DNA from: Tistrella mobilis
Lineage (GTDB): Bacteria; Pseudomonadota; Alphaproteobacteria; Tistrellales; Tistrellaceae
Length of the DNA: 64,000 bases
Direction of reading: 5' to 3'
Assembly: GCF_041468085.1 (NCBI RefSeq)
Contig: NZ_CP121017.1
Location: forward strand, 2,025,501-2,089,500
Both the position numbers and the translations under genes were made by a program. Below, in pieces: positions 1 through 8,859 of the stretch (the stretch's first letter is position 1; the number at the start of each line of letters is the position of its first letter). The notes under the pieces were generated by a model that did not search any database, had not been told where the DNA came from, and saw only the letters and a list, made by a program, of their open reading frames with translations.

Positions 1-336
1 CAGGATCAGCATCACGGTCGCCGCCCGCCTGCGGGTGGCGACCTGGGCCAGGTAATAGGCGATGGGGTAGCAGGCGACCAGGGTCAGCAGGGTGACCAGC
101 GCGCTTGCCCAGATCGTTTTGACGAAGATGCCGAAATGGATCTGGTTCGAGAACAGCGCCGCGTAATTGGCGAAGCTGCGGATGTCTTCCGGCCCGCCGA
201 CCTTCGAGGGCGGCAGGTTGGGGCGCAGCGAATAGTCCAGCATCCAGAGCTGCGGCAGCACCACCAGAATCAGCACCCAGACCGCACTGATCCCCAGAAT
301 GGCGAAGGCGAGAGCCGGGCCGCGCCGGCGGATCAT
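1..336 (-). CDS. ABC transporter permease, PotB-like (cut by window edge)
   Basis: This is the N-terminal ~112 residues of an inner-membrane permease subunit; the gene continues past base 1. The visible protein has a first membrane span (AFAILGISAVWVLILVVLPQ) followed by the periplasmic stretch and second span (TIWASALVTLLTLVACYPIAYYLAQ) typical of PotB/PotH-class permeases of polyamine-type importers. It is the third gene of a leftward operon (binding protein, ATPase, permease). The start overlaps the ATPase stop: an ATG at 336 lies just inside it, and an in-frame ATG at 345 is also possible. The family is clear from context and topology; the substrate is not. Confidence 0.85.
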   Translation of the reverse strand, partial: MIRRRGPALAFAILGISAVWVLILVVLPQLWMLDYSLRPNLPPSKVGGPEDIRSFANYAALFSNQIHFGIFVKTIWASALVTLLTLVACYPIAYYLAQVATRRRAATVMLIL

Positions 337-337
337 G

Positions 338-1435
338 TCACCCATCGGCCAGCACCACCGCATCCTGCGGGCCGAAGGCGAGGCCGATCCGCACACCCGG
401 CGCCAGCGGCGGCAGATTGCCGTCATTGACCAGCTGGGCGAGAAGTTCGGCCGGCAGGCCCGGACCGTTGCCCTCGGGCCGGGCGACCAGATGAAGGAAG
501 GCACCTTCGAAGCGCTGATCGGTCACCACCGCCGGCAGGGCGCCGATGGCGGAAAGCCCCTCGGCGGCGGTCAGGCGCATGCGCTCGGGGCGCACGAACA
601 GGGCGGCCGGCTGGCCGGCCTTGAGCGGCGCGGGCGCGATGCCGGCCATCGGGCCGAAGGCGGTGTCGACCACCGCCTCGTTGCCGTCCAGGCCCGCAAC
701 CCGGCCGGCGATGCGGTTGGCCTCGCCCACGAAGCCTGCGACGAAGGCGGTGCGGGGCCGGTCGTAGAGTTCGGCCGGCGCTGCGACCTGCTGGACGCGG
801 CCGGCGCTCATCACCGCCACCTCGTCCGACATGGCGAGCGCCTCGCCCTGGTCGTGGGTGATGTAGATGAAGGTGACGCCGGTGCGCTGCTGCAGGGCAC
901 GAAGTTCCGCCCGCATATGCTGGCGCAGCTTCAGATCGAGCGCCGAGAGCGGCTCGTCGAGCAGCAGCACCTGCGGCTCCACCGCCAGCGCACGGGCAAT
1001 GGCGACCCGCTGACGCTGGCCGCCCGAGAGGTCGGTGACCTTCTTGTCGGCAATGCCGGGCAGGGCGATGACGTCGAGCAGTTTCTCGACCCGCTTGCGG
1101 CGCTCAGCCGGGGCGATGCCGCGCACTTCCAGCCCGAAGCCGATATTCTCGGCCACCGTCATCAGCGGAAACAGCGCCAGATTCTGGAAGATCATGGCGG
1201 TTGGCCGCTGTTCGGGCCGCTGGCCGGCCATGTCGCGGCCGCCGATCAGCACCCGGCCGGAGGTCGGCTCCAGGAACCCGCCGATCATGCGCAGCAGCGT
1301 GGTCTTGCCACAGCCCGAAGGGCCCAGGATCGAGAAGAAATGGCCGGGGGCAATGGTCAGGTCGACATCATCGACGGCGGCGGGGCCGGCGCCGAAGCGC
1401 ATGGTGACATGTTCGAGGGTGACGCCGTGGCTCAT
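338..1435 (-). CDS. ABC transporter ATP-binding protein, PotA-like
   Basis: This 365-residue ATPase would energise a polyamine/putrescine-type importer on the cytoplasmic face. Walker A GPSGCGKTT is at residues 38-46, the signature LSGGQ at 136-140, and Walker B LLLDE at 157-161, followed by the D-loop SALD. The C-terminal ~110 residues match the TOBE regulatory extension of the PotA/CysA/FbpC class. It lies between its binding protein (85 bases upstream) and its permease (overlapping start), so the three form one operon. Spermidine/putrescine is the family default; iron or another cation cannot be excluded from the ATPase alone. Confidence 0.9.
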   Translation of the reverse strand: MSHGVTLEHVTMRFGAGPAAVDDVDLTIAPGHFFSILGPSGCGKTTLLRMIGGFLEPTSGRVLIGGRDMAGQRPEQRPTAMIFQNLALFPLMTVAENIGFGLEVRGIAPAERRKRVEKLLDVIALPGIADKKVTDLSGGQRQRVAIARALAVEPQVLLLDEPLSALDLKLRQHMRAELRALQQRTGVTFIYITHDQGEALAMSDEVAVMSAGRVQQVAAPAELYDRPRTAFVAGFVGEANRIAGRVAGLDGNEAVVDTAFGPMAGIAPAPLKAGQPAALFVRPERMRLTAAEGLSAIGALPAVVTDQRFEGAFLHLVARPEGNGPGLPAELLAQLVNDGNLPPLAPGVRIGLAFGPQDAVVLADG

Positions 1436-1519
1436 GGGATGCCGTTTCGTCTCCGGTGGGCAGGTTGGAATCCGAAAGCGGCGCCCCGGTCAGGGGGCGC
1501 CGCTTCAGGCCGTTCCGGC

Positions 1520-2695
1520 TCAGGCGGACAGGAACTGGTCCTGATAGCCGTTGCGCTTGGCGACGAACCAGCTTTCCTGCACCGGCCACCACCACAGCTT
1601 GTCCAGCGCGTCGCCCGGATAGGCGGCGGCGAAGAAGGCCTTGTTCTCGGGCGTCAGCAGCGCGTCGGCGCCCTTGACGGTGGAGTTGTAGCCCATGTGA
1701 TTGGCCAGCATCGCGCCCGCTTCCGGGGTCAGCAGCCAGTTGATGAAGGCATAGGCGTTGTCGAGATTCGGCGCCTTGGAGGTGAGGCACACGCCTTCCA
1801 TCCAGGCCAGCGCGCCTTCCTTGGGCGCGATGTAACCGAAGGGCAGGCCTTCCTTCGACAGGGCCAGCGACGACGAATCCCAGGTCTGGCCGATCACGCA
1901 GCCATTGGCACGGAAAGCGCCCTGGGCCTCGTTTTCGTTGCTCCAGAACTGGCCGACATTCTTCTTGTGCTTGATGGCTTCGGCGATGATGACGTCGTAG
2001 TTCTTCGTCATCGTGGCCTCGTCCTTGAAGCTGTCGCGATAGGGCGCGGGCAGCTTGCCTTCGGCTTCGAGCCAGAGACCCAGGCCGGCCAGGGCCGAAT
2101 GGGCGCGGACGGTGACCTTGCCGGCAAAGCCCGGCTTCCACAGATCGCCGAAGCTGGCCTTGCCGTATTCCAGCGGCGCCTGCTGCTTGTGGAAGGTCAG
2201 TGCCTCGGTGCCCCAGTCGATCGGCACGATATAGCGCTTGCCGCCGATCACGCCGCCCATGCCGGCCGAGCCGGAGACGGTGGCGGGCAGCAGGCGGTCG
2301 AAGGCGACCTTGCCCTCGTCGATCGGCTGCACCAGCTCGAACTCGACATAATTCGGCACGCGGTCGACCGTCGGCCAGATGATGTCGAAACCGCCGCCCT
2401 GGCTGGCGCGGAGCTGGTTCAGCAGCTCGTCATTGGTGCCGTATTCGGTGCGCACCGGGGTGATGCCGGTGGCCGACTTGAAGGCAGCCAGCATTTCGTC
2501 GGTGACATAGCCGGCCCAGGCGAAGATCCGGACCTCGCCGCCCGCCGCGCGGGCCGGGTTCAGGATCGCCGGACCCGTGAGGGCGAGGGCGGCGCCGCCG
2601 AGGGCCGAAGCCTTGAGCAGGCCGCGGCGGGTGAAGGCACGGGCCGCGGCGGCGGTCCCGGCCGCAACGGAATTGGCATCGACCTTGTCGGTCAT
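1520..2695 (-). CDS. Periplasmic solute-binding protein, PotD/PotF family
   Basis: This 391-residue extracellular binding protein is the first gene of the leftward ABC operon. Its N-terminus has a Tat-type signal: twin arginine R23-R24 in TRRGLLKAS, followed by a hydrophobic segment and an Ala-rich cleavage region (PARAAGGEVRIFAWAGYV). The mature start resembles PotD/PotF proteins (E-V-R-I-F-A-W-A-G-Y-V). A good ribosome-binding site (AGAGGAG) precedes the ATG. The operon context supports uptake of a polyamine-like cation. The Tat signal suggests folding before export; that is an inference from the motif. Confidence 0.88.
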   Translation of the reverse strand: MTDKVDANSVAAGTAAAARAFTRRGLLKASALGGAALALTGPAILNPARAAGGEVRIFAWAGYVTDEMLAAFKSATGITPVRTEYGTNDELLNQLRASQGGGFDIIWPTVDRVPNYVEFELVQPIDEGKVAFDRLLPATVSGSAGMGGVIGGKRYIVPIDWGTEALTFHKQQAPLEYGKASFGDLWKPGFAGKVTVRAHSALAGLGLWLEAEGKLPAPYRDSFKDEATMTKNYDVIIAEAIKHKKNVGQFWSNENEAQGAFRANGCVIGQTWDSSSLALSKEGLPFGYIAPKEGALAWMEGVCLTSKAPNLDNAYAFINWLLTPEAGAMLANHMGYNSTVKGADALLTPENKAFFAAAYPGDALDKLWWWPVQESWFVAKRNGYQDQFLSA

Positions 2696-3220
2696 CGTCG
2701 GCTCCTCTCGAACGCAGTCTGGATCCGGTGCCGGTTCGTCTGTCCCGGCCCGAAGGGCTGTCTTGGGCAGGGGCTGCGGAGGGTGACTTCAGCGGCCGGC
2801 GAAAATCTCCCGTCGACGGATTGCCGGTGCACGTCGGCTCTCCCGCTCCCCGAAACGCCGTACGCTGCGTCGGATAGCATCGCACGTCACCGATCATTCG
2901 CAAAGACGGGACCGCACCACCTGCGGTGGCGACCGATCCCGGTTGCGACGGAGGCCCGTCCCGCTCCCTGATCCGGCGCACCATAGTCCGATTGCGTGTC
3001 GATTTTTTGACGAGCCGGTATCGATCCGTGACACCGCCGCAAATTTCGGCGTCGACCGTGGCGCAGGGCCGGCCCGGGCGCTAAACTTCGGCTCCGGAGC
3101 CTGCCCGGCCCGCGCGCCCCTGCGGGATCTTCGTCTGCGGTGCCGGGGGCTCCGGCGCGCGACACCGGATGCCCCGGGGTCCCGGAGCGTCTGACACCTT
3201 GGAACGAGGGAAGCCGGCTG
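2696..3220. other. Divergent intergenic region, no gene
   Basis: These 525 bases separate the leftward polyamine-type ABC operon from the rightward stress-protein gene. The stretch around 2985-3060 is visibly less GC-rich than its surroundings (it includes a run of six T near 3003) and is the likeliest place for the divergent promoters. I could not define a convincing -35/-10 pair. Open frames crossing it are only GC-rich shadows. Confidence 0.5.
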
Positions 3221-4075
3221 ATGAAGACGATACTGGTCCCCATGCATGGCGACGATGGCGACGCCGTGGCGCTTGAGACCGCCCATTCCGTCGCGCAGCA
3301 TTTCAAGAGCCACATCGAAGCCCTGCTGATCCGCCACGACCCGCAGATCCTGGCCGGTGACGGCCTGGTCATCCCGTCTGACTATCTGGTCGAGATGGGC
3401 AATCGCTGGCAGAACATGGCCGAGCGGGTGCGCAAGGTCTATGAGGAGACGGTCGCCCGGCTCGGCATCCAGAAGGCCGAGATCGATGCGGGCGGCGCGT
3501 CCCTGGGCTGTCCGACCGCGTCGTGGCGCGAACTCTCGGGCCAGGAAGCCGAGGTGGTCGGCCATCAGTCGCGGGTCTTCGACCTGACCATCGTGGCGCG
3601 CCCCGACGATCCGGCGCGCGATCTCTGGCGGGTGACCGCAGAGGCGGTGCTGTTCGACGGCGGCAGGCCGGTTCTGGTCACCCCGCAGGCCCCGCGCACC
3701 GAGCTTGGCCGCAAGGTTCTGGTCGCCTGGAACGGCAGCACCGAGACGGCGCAATGCGTGGCGATGGCGATGCCCTGGCTCACCACCGCCGACGAAGTGC
3801 TGGTGCTGGCGGTGAAGGGGGGCATGGTGCCGGGACCATCGGCGGAAGAACTGGCGCGGCATCTGGCCCGCAACGGCGTGGCCGCCGGCGCACGCACCCT
3901 CGACGAGGGCGACCGCAGCGTCGCCGAGGTGATCATCGCCGAGGCCCATGCCATGGGTGCCGATCTGATCGTGAAGGGCGCCTATACCCAGAGCCGCTTC
4001 CGGCAGATGATCTTCGGCGGCGTCACCAACGACCTGCTGCACCGCTCGCCGCTGCCCGTGCTCTTTGCGCACTGA
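3221..4075 (+). CDS. Universal stress protein, tandem UspA domains
   Basis: This 284-residue cytosolic protein has two UspA-like halves. The first begins MKTILVPMHGDDGDAVALE. The second begins near GRKVLVAWNGSTETAQCVAM and ends with the Usp-type segment GADLIVKGAYTQSRFRQMIFGGVTNDLL, in which G-x2-G-x9-G(S/T)-like glycines are partly kept, so ATP binding by the second domain is possible. Proteins of this kind are induced by starvation and stress; the molecular role is usually unknown. The ATG at 3221 was chosen over upstream in-frame starts because GGAACGAGGGA lies just before it and homology begins there. A strong hairpin follows the stop. Confidence 0.88.
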   Translation: MKTILVPMHGDDGDAVALETAHSVAQHFKSHIEALLIRHDPQILAGDGLVIPSDYLVEMGNRWQNMAERVRKVYEETVARLGIQKAEIDAGGASLGCPTASWRELSGQEAEVVGHQSRVFDLTIVARPDDPARDLWRVTAEAVLFDGGRPVLVTPQAPRTELGRKVLVAWNGSTETAQCVAMAMPWLTTADEVLVLAVKGGMVPGPSAEELARHLARNGVAAGARTLDEGDRSVAEVIIAEAHAMGADLIVKGAYTQSRFRQMIFGGVTNDLLHRSPLPVLFAH

Positions 4076-4079
4076 GACC

Positions 4080-4115
4080 CGGGCCGGAGCGAGGCTCAGC
4101 TCTCGCTCCGGCCCG
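4080..4115. terminator. Perfect 14-bp hairpin shared by two convergent genes
   Basis: The arms CGGGCCGGAGCGAG (4080-4093) and CTCGCTCCGGCCCG (4102-4115) are exact reverse complements around an 8-base loop that contains the stop codon of the leftward MFS gene. It sits just after the stop of the stress-protein gene, so it can fold in both transcripts. There is no strong T tract, as is common in GC-rich genomes. A bidirectional terminator is the simplest reading. Confidence 0.7.
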
Positions 4116-5373
4116 AGGCGGCACTTCCTGCAAGGCCGGCCTCGATTCGCGGCAGGCGGGTCCAGGCACGTGCCGCCCCCGCCGCCGCGATCAGGGCGGC
4201 GGCAAGCAGGGGCAGGGTGATCCCGACCAGATCGGCGGCGCTGCCGATGACGAGCGCACCCAGCGCCGGCACCCCGCGCATCACCACCAGATAGAGCCCG
4301 ATCACCCGCCCCCTGCGGTCCGGCGGCGCATGCAGTTGCAGCAGGGTCTGAATCGAGATGCCGTTGGAGGTGATGGCAAAGCCGACCAGGGTCAGCAGGG
4401 CGATTGCGACCGGCTCTGTCGGGGCCAGGGCCGAAAGCGCGGTGCCGGCGGCGCCGAGGGCGGTCGCCACCACCGCCACCTGCACCAGGCGCCGCTCTCC
4501 GGCGCCGATCGCCATCCACAGCCCTGCCGCCAGCGCCCCGATGCCGATGGCCGCGGTGAAGGCGGCATAGCCGCCGGCGCCGGCACCGAAATGGCCATCG
4601 GCCAGGGCCGGCAGGATCTCGGGCAAAGCGCGGGCGCCGAGGCTCGCGAAACAGAGCAGGGCGAGCAGCGGGCCGATGCCGGCATGGCGCACGGCGAAGG
4701 CCAGGCCGTCGCGGAAATCGGCGATCAGGCCGGGGCGGGTGGCGGTGCGCGCGCGGCCGGTACCGGCATTTTCCGCGGCGGGTACGCGCAGGCGGATCAG
4801 CTGCACCAGGAACAGGATCAGCGTCAGCGGATAGGCGGCAAAAGCGGCCGTGCCGTCCTCCAGCGCCAGAAGCGGGGCGGCGATCGCCGGGCCCAGAAAG
4901 CGTGCCAGATTGAACAGGCTGGCATTCAGCGCCACGGCGGCCGGCAGGTCGTCGCGCGGCACCAGTTCGGGCACCAGCGCCAGCCGTGCCGGTTGGCCGA
5001 AGGCGGTGACCACGCCCAACACCAGCCCCAGCGCCACCAGCCAGCCGATGGTGATCAGCCCGGTCGCGACCAGGGTGAAGGCGGTGAGCGACTGGATCAG
5101 CATCAGGCTTTGGGTTGCGATGATCAGCCGGCGGCGGTCCAGCCGGTCGGCCAGCGCGCCGACCGCGGGGCTCAGGATGACGGTCGGCAGCAATTCGCAC
5201 ATGGCGAGCACCCCCAGCCAGGCGCCGGAGCCGGTCAGCTTCCAGGCCATCCAGCCGATGGCGAGGCGTTGTACCCACATGCCGATCAGCGAGGTGGCAT
5301 TGCCGATCGTATACTGGCGATAGGCGGGTGCGGCGAGCGCACGCGCGAGCGGCTTCAGCCGGTTGCGGGCCAT
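4096..5373 (-). CDS. MFS transporter (EntS/DHA3-like)
   Basis: This 425-residue inner-membrane protein has about twelve hydrophobic spans. Between spans 2 and 3 it carries the MFS loop ALADRLDRRR, matching the G-x-L-(A/S)-D-R-x-x-R-R motif, with a similar element in the second half (LHAPPDRRGRVIGLY). It resembles the MFS_3 group that includes enterobactin exporter EntS and macrolide efflux proteins, so export of a small molecule is the family expectation. The start is the ATG at 5373 (MARNRLKPLARAL); longer frames upstream are not protein-like. It stands alone, divergent from the HAD phosphatase gene. The substrate is unknown. Confidence 0.85.
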   Translation of the reverse strand: MARNRLKPLARALAAPAYRQYTIGNATSLIGMWVQRLAIGWMAWKLTGSGAWLGVLAMCELLPTVILSPAVGALADRLDRRRLIIATQSLMLIQSLTAFTLVATGLITIGWLVALGLVLGVVTAFGQPARLALVPELVPRDDLPAAVALNASLFNLARFLGPAIAAPLLALEDGTAAFAAYPLTLILFLVQLIRLRVPAAENAGTGRARTATRPGLIADFRDGLAFAVRHAGIGPLLALLCFASLGARALPEILPALADGHFGAGAGGYAAFTAAIGIGALAAGLWMAIGAGERRLVQVAVVATALGAAGTALSALAPTEPVAIALLTLVGFAITSNGISIQTLLQLHAPPDRRGRVIGLYLVVMRGVPALGALVIGSAADLVGITLPLLAAALIAAAGAARAWTRLPRIEAGLAGSAASGRSES

Positions 5374-5592
5374 GGGGGGCTTGGGTCCGGGAGCGATTGG
5401 TGCCGGGCGATCACGCCGGGGCAGGTATGCCCCCGGATTGTGGGCCGTCTGCCGCCGGTATCGCAAGCCTGGTGATGAGTGGTCCCCGCAGCCATGCGCG
5501 GGACGCAGGCTTGATCCCGTGGCCCGCCTCGGGCATGGTCCGGCGACAAGACCAGGACCGGGATGGGAACCAAGGGGGAGGGGGCACCTGCC

Positions 5593-6330
5593 ATGACCAT
5601 CGGGGCGGAACGGCCCAGGATCGAAGCGATCCTGTTCGACAAGGACGGCACGCTGGTCGATTTCGATGCCAGCTGGGGCCCTGTCAATCGCCGGGTCGCC
5701 GAACGTCTGGCCCGAGGCGATCTCCGTCTGGCCCATCGCCTGCTGGAAGCGGCGGGGCATGATCCCGAAACCGACCGGGTGCTGCCCGGCTCGCTGTTTG
5801 CCATGGGCGACAGCATCAGCCTGGCGCGCGCCTGGGCCGCCTTCCTGCCCGGGCAGCCCGATGTGCTGCGGCTGTCGCGAGAGATCGACCGCATGTTCGT
5901 GAGCTTCGGCGCCGGCGCAGCCCGGCCGGTCTGCGACCTGCCGGTGCTGTTCGGCGAATTGCGCGCGGCCGGCATCCGGCTCGGCATCGCCACCAATGAC
6001 AGCGCCGCGGGCGCCGAGGCGCTGGTCGACCAGTGCGGCTTGCACGGCTATCTGGATTTCGTTGCCGGCTATGACAGCGGCCATGGGGCCAAGCCGGGGC
6101 CTGGCATGCTGACCGCCTTCTCCGCCGTGATCGGCCGCCCGGCATCGGCCGTGGCGGTGGTGGGCGACAGCCTGCACGACGTGGCGCTGGCGCGTTCGGG
6201 CGGGGCCGGACTTGCCGTGGTGGTAAAGGGTGGGGCGCGCATCGACCCCACGGTTGCCGCGGCCGCCGATCTGGTGCTGGAGCGGCTGGAGGATGTGACC
6301 GGGCTGGTCGCCAGACACGCCGCCGGCTGA
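5593..6330 (+). CDS. HAD-family phosphatase, phosphoglycolate-phosphatase-like
   Basis: This 245-residue cytosolic hydrolase carries HAD motif I as FDKDGTLVDF (DxDGT, nucleophile Asp), motif II as IATND, a lysine region near SGHGAKPGPGM, and motif IV as VVGDSLHDV. The helical cap lies between motifs I and II. This layout is that of Gph/PGP-type phosphatases acting on small phosphate esters. The ATG at 5593 is preceded by AAGGGGGAGGGGG; an in-frame ATG at 5563 would add ten residues. The exact substrate cannot be read from sequence. Confidence 0.85.
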   Translation: MTIGAERPRIEAILFDKDGTLVDFDASWGPVNRRVAERLARGDLRLAHRLLEAAGHDPETDRVLPGSLFAMGDSISLARAWAAFLPGQPDVLRLSREIDRMFVSFGAGAARPVCDLPVLFGELRAAGIRLGIATNDSAAGAEALVDQCGLHGYLDFVAGYDSGHGAKPGPGMLTAFSAVIGRPASAVAVVGDSLHDVALARSGGAGLAVVVKGGARIDPTVAAAADLVLERLEDVTGLVARHAAG

Positions 6331-6339
6331 TCTGCGGCA

Positions 6340-7140
6340 TCAGCCGAGGGCGGGCGCCGCCAGGAACAGGATGACCATGCCGGCGGCAAGTCCTGGCCCG
6401 AAAGGCAGGCGGCGGTCGGCCGAAACCTTGACCGCAAGCAGCCCCGCCAGGGCGACGGTGAGTGCGGCGCCCAGCGCCAGCCCCCAGGGCAGGGCCGCCC
6501 CCAGCCAGGCACCGCCGGCGGCCGCCAGTTTCACATCGCCCATGCCGATGCCGTCGCGCCTGCGCCCCAGCCGGTAGGCGATGGCCACCAGCCACATGCC
6601 GCCGAAGCCTGCGGCCGCGGCGAGTGCGCGCTCGCCAAGGGCGGCATCGTCGGGAGAGGCGAGCAGGCCCATGGTCAGCAGGCCCCAGGTCAGCGGGTCG
6701 GGCAGGCGACCCTGCAGCAGGTCGGCGGCGCCGAGGGCGGCACAGCCGGCGGCAAGGATCGCGACCTGTGCGGGGGGCGCGGGAGAGCCGATCAACAGGC
6801 CGACCAGAACGGCGAGAGCGGCCAGCAGCCCGGCCATGATCGCGGCGCGGCCGGGGGAGGCGGGCGGCGTCCAGCCGAAGCCGTCCGGGTCGGGTGCGAT
6901 CATGCCCGCATCCGCATCCCGCTGGTCCCGATGATGCTGCCAGGCCTCGGCATCCTCTTCGGCCGTGGCCGCCCGGCGGCCGCGGATGATCAGGCGGCGG
7001 AGGTGATCGATCCGGGTCCTGACCGGCCCCGTGCGACCTTCATTGCGGGCAGTGGCGGCGGCGATTGCATAGCGGGCAAGGCCCCAGCCGCCGGCGGCAG
7101 CGGCGAGCGTCGGAACCAGGCCCTGGATCATGCCGCTCAT
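6340..7140 (-). CDS. Prepilin peptidase (A24 family), lacking the cysteine methylase domain
   Basis: This 266-residue polytopic membrane protein has the two aspartate motifs of type IV prepilin peptidases: AADLLQGRLPDPLT (first Asp) and GIGMGDVKLAAAGG (the GxGD aspartate protease signature), inside a block of about six spans. The CxxC pairs of the N-terminal methyltransferase domain of PilD/TadV-like bifunctional enzymes are absent. In their place is one N-terminal span and a charged linker of about 60 residues. The ATG at 7140 has GGAGG directly upstream. No pilin or secretion genes are nearby, so it probably serves a pilus or type II system encoded elsewhere. Confidence 0.85.
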   Translation of the reverse strand: MSGMIQGLVPTLAAAAGGWGLARYAIAAATARNEGRTGPVRTRIDHLRRLIIRGRRAATAEEDAEAWQHHRDQRDADAGMIAPDPDGFGWTPPASPGRAAIMAGLLAALAVLVGLLIGSPAPPAQVAILAAGCAALGAADLLQGRLPDPLTWGLLTMGLLASPDDAALGERALAAAAGFGGMWLVAIAYRLGRRRDGIGMGDVKLAAAGGAWLGAALPWGLALGAALTVALAGLLAVKVSADRRLPFGPGLAAGMVILFLAAPALG

Positions 7141-7178
7141 CGCCACCTCCTGCATGGGTTTTACATCATCGGCATCGT

Positions 7179-7850
7179 TCAGCGTGGCGGCAGGGCCGCC
7201 GTGCCGGCATCGATCGCCCAGATCACCAGCTCCTGCAGGAACTGGTCGGTTGCGGCGTCGAAGGCATTGATCACCGGCTGGACGCCGTCGGTCACCGCCG
7301 GCTGGCGGATCTCGAACCGTTTCTGGGCCACGATCCGCCGGTCGGGCATGGTCACCAGCCGGGTGTTGACCTCCAGCCGGATCACCGGCGCCCCGGTCCC
7401 GTCGGCCGGATACTGGGCCTGATAGTTCAGCAGTTCCGACTGCAGGGTGAAATCGGGCCGGAGCCCGACCGAGGCCGGTGCCACCGAGACATGCGAGCGG
7501 GCATTCAGGAAGGCATCGACCATCAGCGATTGCATCATGCCGGTGGTGCGATCCGTCCAGTTGGCCCTGGCGAAATAGCCGATTTCCGACCGCCCGCGTT
7601 GCAACACCACCCGCGAGGTGTCGAGGGCAGCCGAGGATGTGGGCCGTTCGACCGAAAGCTGCCAGTCCGGGCCGCCGGTCGCCACGCCCGGGATCTGTTC
7701 CGGCGCGGTCAGACGATAGAGCTGCGGCGGATCGCCGAGCAGCAGCGAGCCCGGCGAGCAGGCGGAGAGGGCAAGTGCCGCGGCTGCGGCGAGCATGCCG
7801 GTCCGCAACACGGCGCGACGGTTGATCTGGGGTGCGGTCGCGTCAGTCAC
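7179..7850 (-). CDS. ABC-type transport auxiliary lipoprotein of an MCE/Mla system
   Basis: This 223-residue outer-membrane-type lipoprotein has a signal peptide ending in the lipobox LSAC, after a basic N-terminus containing NRRAVLR. The rest matches the ABC_trans_aux/PqiC-like family found with MCE transporters (typical start of the mature region: L-Y-R-L-T-A-P). It is the last gene of the mla-like operon; its start overlaps the mlaD stop by 8 bases, so the two are translationally coupled. Its expected role is to complete the lipid path between inner and outer membrane. Assignment rests on lipobox, family features and operon position. Confidence 0.85.
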   Translation of the reverse strand: MTDATAPQINRRAVLRTGMLAAAAALALSACSPGSLLLGDPPQLYRLTAPEQIPGVATGGPDWQLSVERPTSSAALDTSRVVLQRGRSEIGYFARANWTDRTTGMMQSLMVDAFLNARSHVSVAPASVGLRPDFTLQSELLNYQAQYPADGTGAPVIRLEVNTRLVTMPDRRIVAQKRFEIRQPAVTDGVQPVINAFDAATDQFLQELVIWAIDAGTAALPPR

Positions 7851-8841
7851 CGGGGGTATATCCCTGTTGCTGGCCGCCGAGCAGGAAGCGCTGCGGGTCG
7901 CGCTCGATCTGCACGGCGAGGCTGTTCAAGGTGGTGACGAGGCTGCGGGCCTCTGCCAGCAGCGCCGTCAGTTCATAGAGGCCGTTGGACGTAAAGTCGT
8001 TGATCGGCGTGCGGTTCTCGTCGATCAGACTGTTGAGGTTGCGGTTGGTGCCGCGCAGCTCGGTGAGCAGGGCCGTGGCCCCCTGGTCGACATTGCCGAC
8101 GGTGGTCCGCAGCTCGGTAAGCGTCCGGCTCAGCTGGCTGTCGAGATTACCGGCCGTGCCTTCAAGCTTCGTCATCATGCCGTCGAAGCGCTCGGCGGCC
8201 GCCCGGGCGGCGGCGACCGTCGCCTCGGCATCGGCCATCACCTTGTCGAGCCGCTCGGGGTTCTGCGCGATCGCCCCGCTCACCGTCTTCAGATCCGACA
8301 GCGTGGCGGTGATCATGGCCCGGTTTTCCGGTCCGAAGACCTCGTTCGCCTGGTCGAGCAGGGTGATGGCGCGCGAGATCAGATCGGGGGCGCCGGCGAT
8401 GATCTGGTCGATTCGCGAGGCCTTGGACGGGATCACCCGGTGGCCGCTGGGGCTTTCGGCGCGCACCCCCATGGTTGCGAGCGCACCGGAATCATCGGTG
8501 TCGAGCAGGATATAGGCGCCGCCGGTGATGCCCTGCAGGGCGAGCGTCGCCACGGTATTGGGGCCGATCGGCGTGTTTTCGGCAATGTCGGCCGTGACCA
8601 GGATGTAATCCGGGTTCTGGGGCGCGATGCGGATCGACGAGATCTGCCCCACCGGAATGCCGCGATAGCTGACCGGATCACCGGTCCTGAGGCCGGTGAT
8701 CGCCTGGGCAAAGAAGATGTCGTATTGGGTGTAGGACTGGTCGGTGCGGCTGCCCGCCACCCAGAGCACGAAGCCCACGAGCCCGATGAGCAGGACCAGC
8801 ACGAAGCTGCCGACGATCAGATGATTGGCACGGGTTTCCAT
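7843..8841 (-). CDS. mlaD: MCE-domain lipid-binding protein, MlaD-like
   Basis: This 332-residue protein is anchored by one N-terminal span (HLIVGSFVLVLLIGLVGFVL). The MCE domain follows at roughly residues 35-115 (FFAQAITGLRTGDPVSYRGIPVGQI; TLALQGITGGAYILLDTDD). A long helical C-terminal tail is predicted to form the periplasmic needle. MlaD proteins form hexameric lipid-binding rings attached to the MlaEF transporter. At 332 residues it is longer than E. coli MlaD (about 180) and nearer the PqiB/LetB-like or alphaproteobacterial MCE proteins. It lies between mlaF and the auxiliary lipoprotein gene in one leftward operon. Confidence 0.88.
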   Translation of the reverse strand: METRANHLIVGSFVLVLLIGLVGFVLWVAGSRTDQSYTQYDIFFAQAITGLRTGDPVSYRGIPVGQISSIRIAPQNPDYILVTADIAENTPIGPNTVATLALQGITGGAYILLDTDDSGALATMGVRAESPSGHRVIPSKASRIDQIIAGAPDLISRAITLLDQANEVFGPENRAMITATLSDLKTVSGAIAQNPERLDKVMADAEATVAAARAAAERFDGMMTKLEGTAGNLDSQLSRTLTELRTTVGNVDQGATALLTELRGTNRNLNSLIDENRTPINDFTSNGLYELTALLAEARSLVTTLNSLAVQIERDPQRFLLGGQQQGYTPGD

Positions 8842-8859
8842 CGGTTTCGTCCCCGGTGT

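Noticed and set aside
299-2971. Very long open frame on the plus strand (about 890 codons) opposite the polyamine-type ABC operon
   Set aside because: It is antisense to two clear genes with intact motifs, its translation is low-complexity Arg/Gly/His/Gln-rich, and such shadows are expected at this G+C content.
2894-5278. Long minus-strand frame (about 794 codons) spanning the stress-protein gene and part of the MFS gene
   Set aside because: It crosses the universal stress protein gene on the opposite strand, and its translation has no protein-like features. The real MFS frame is different.
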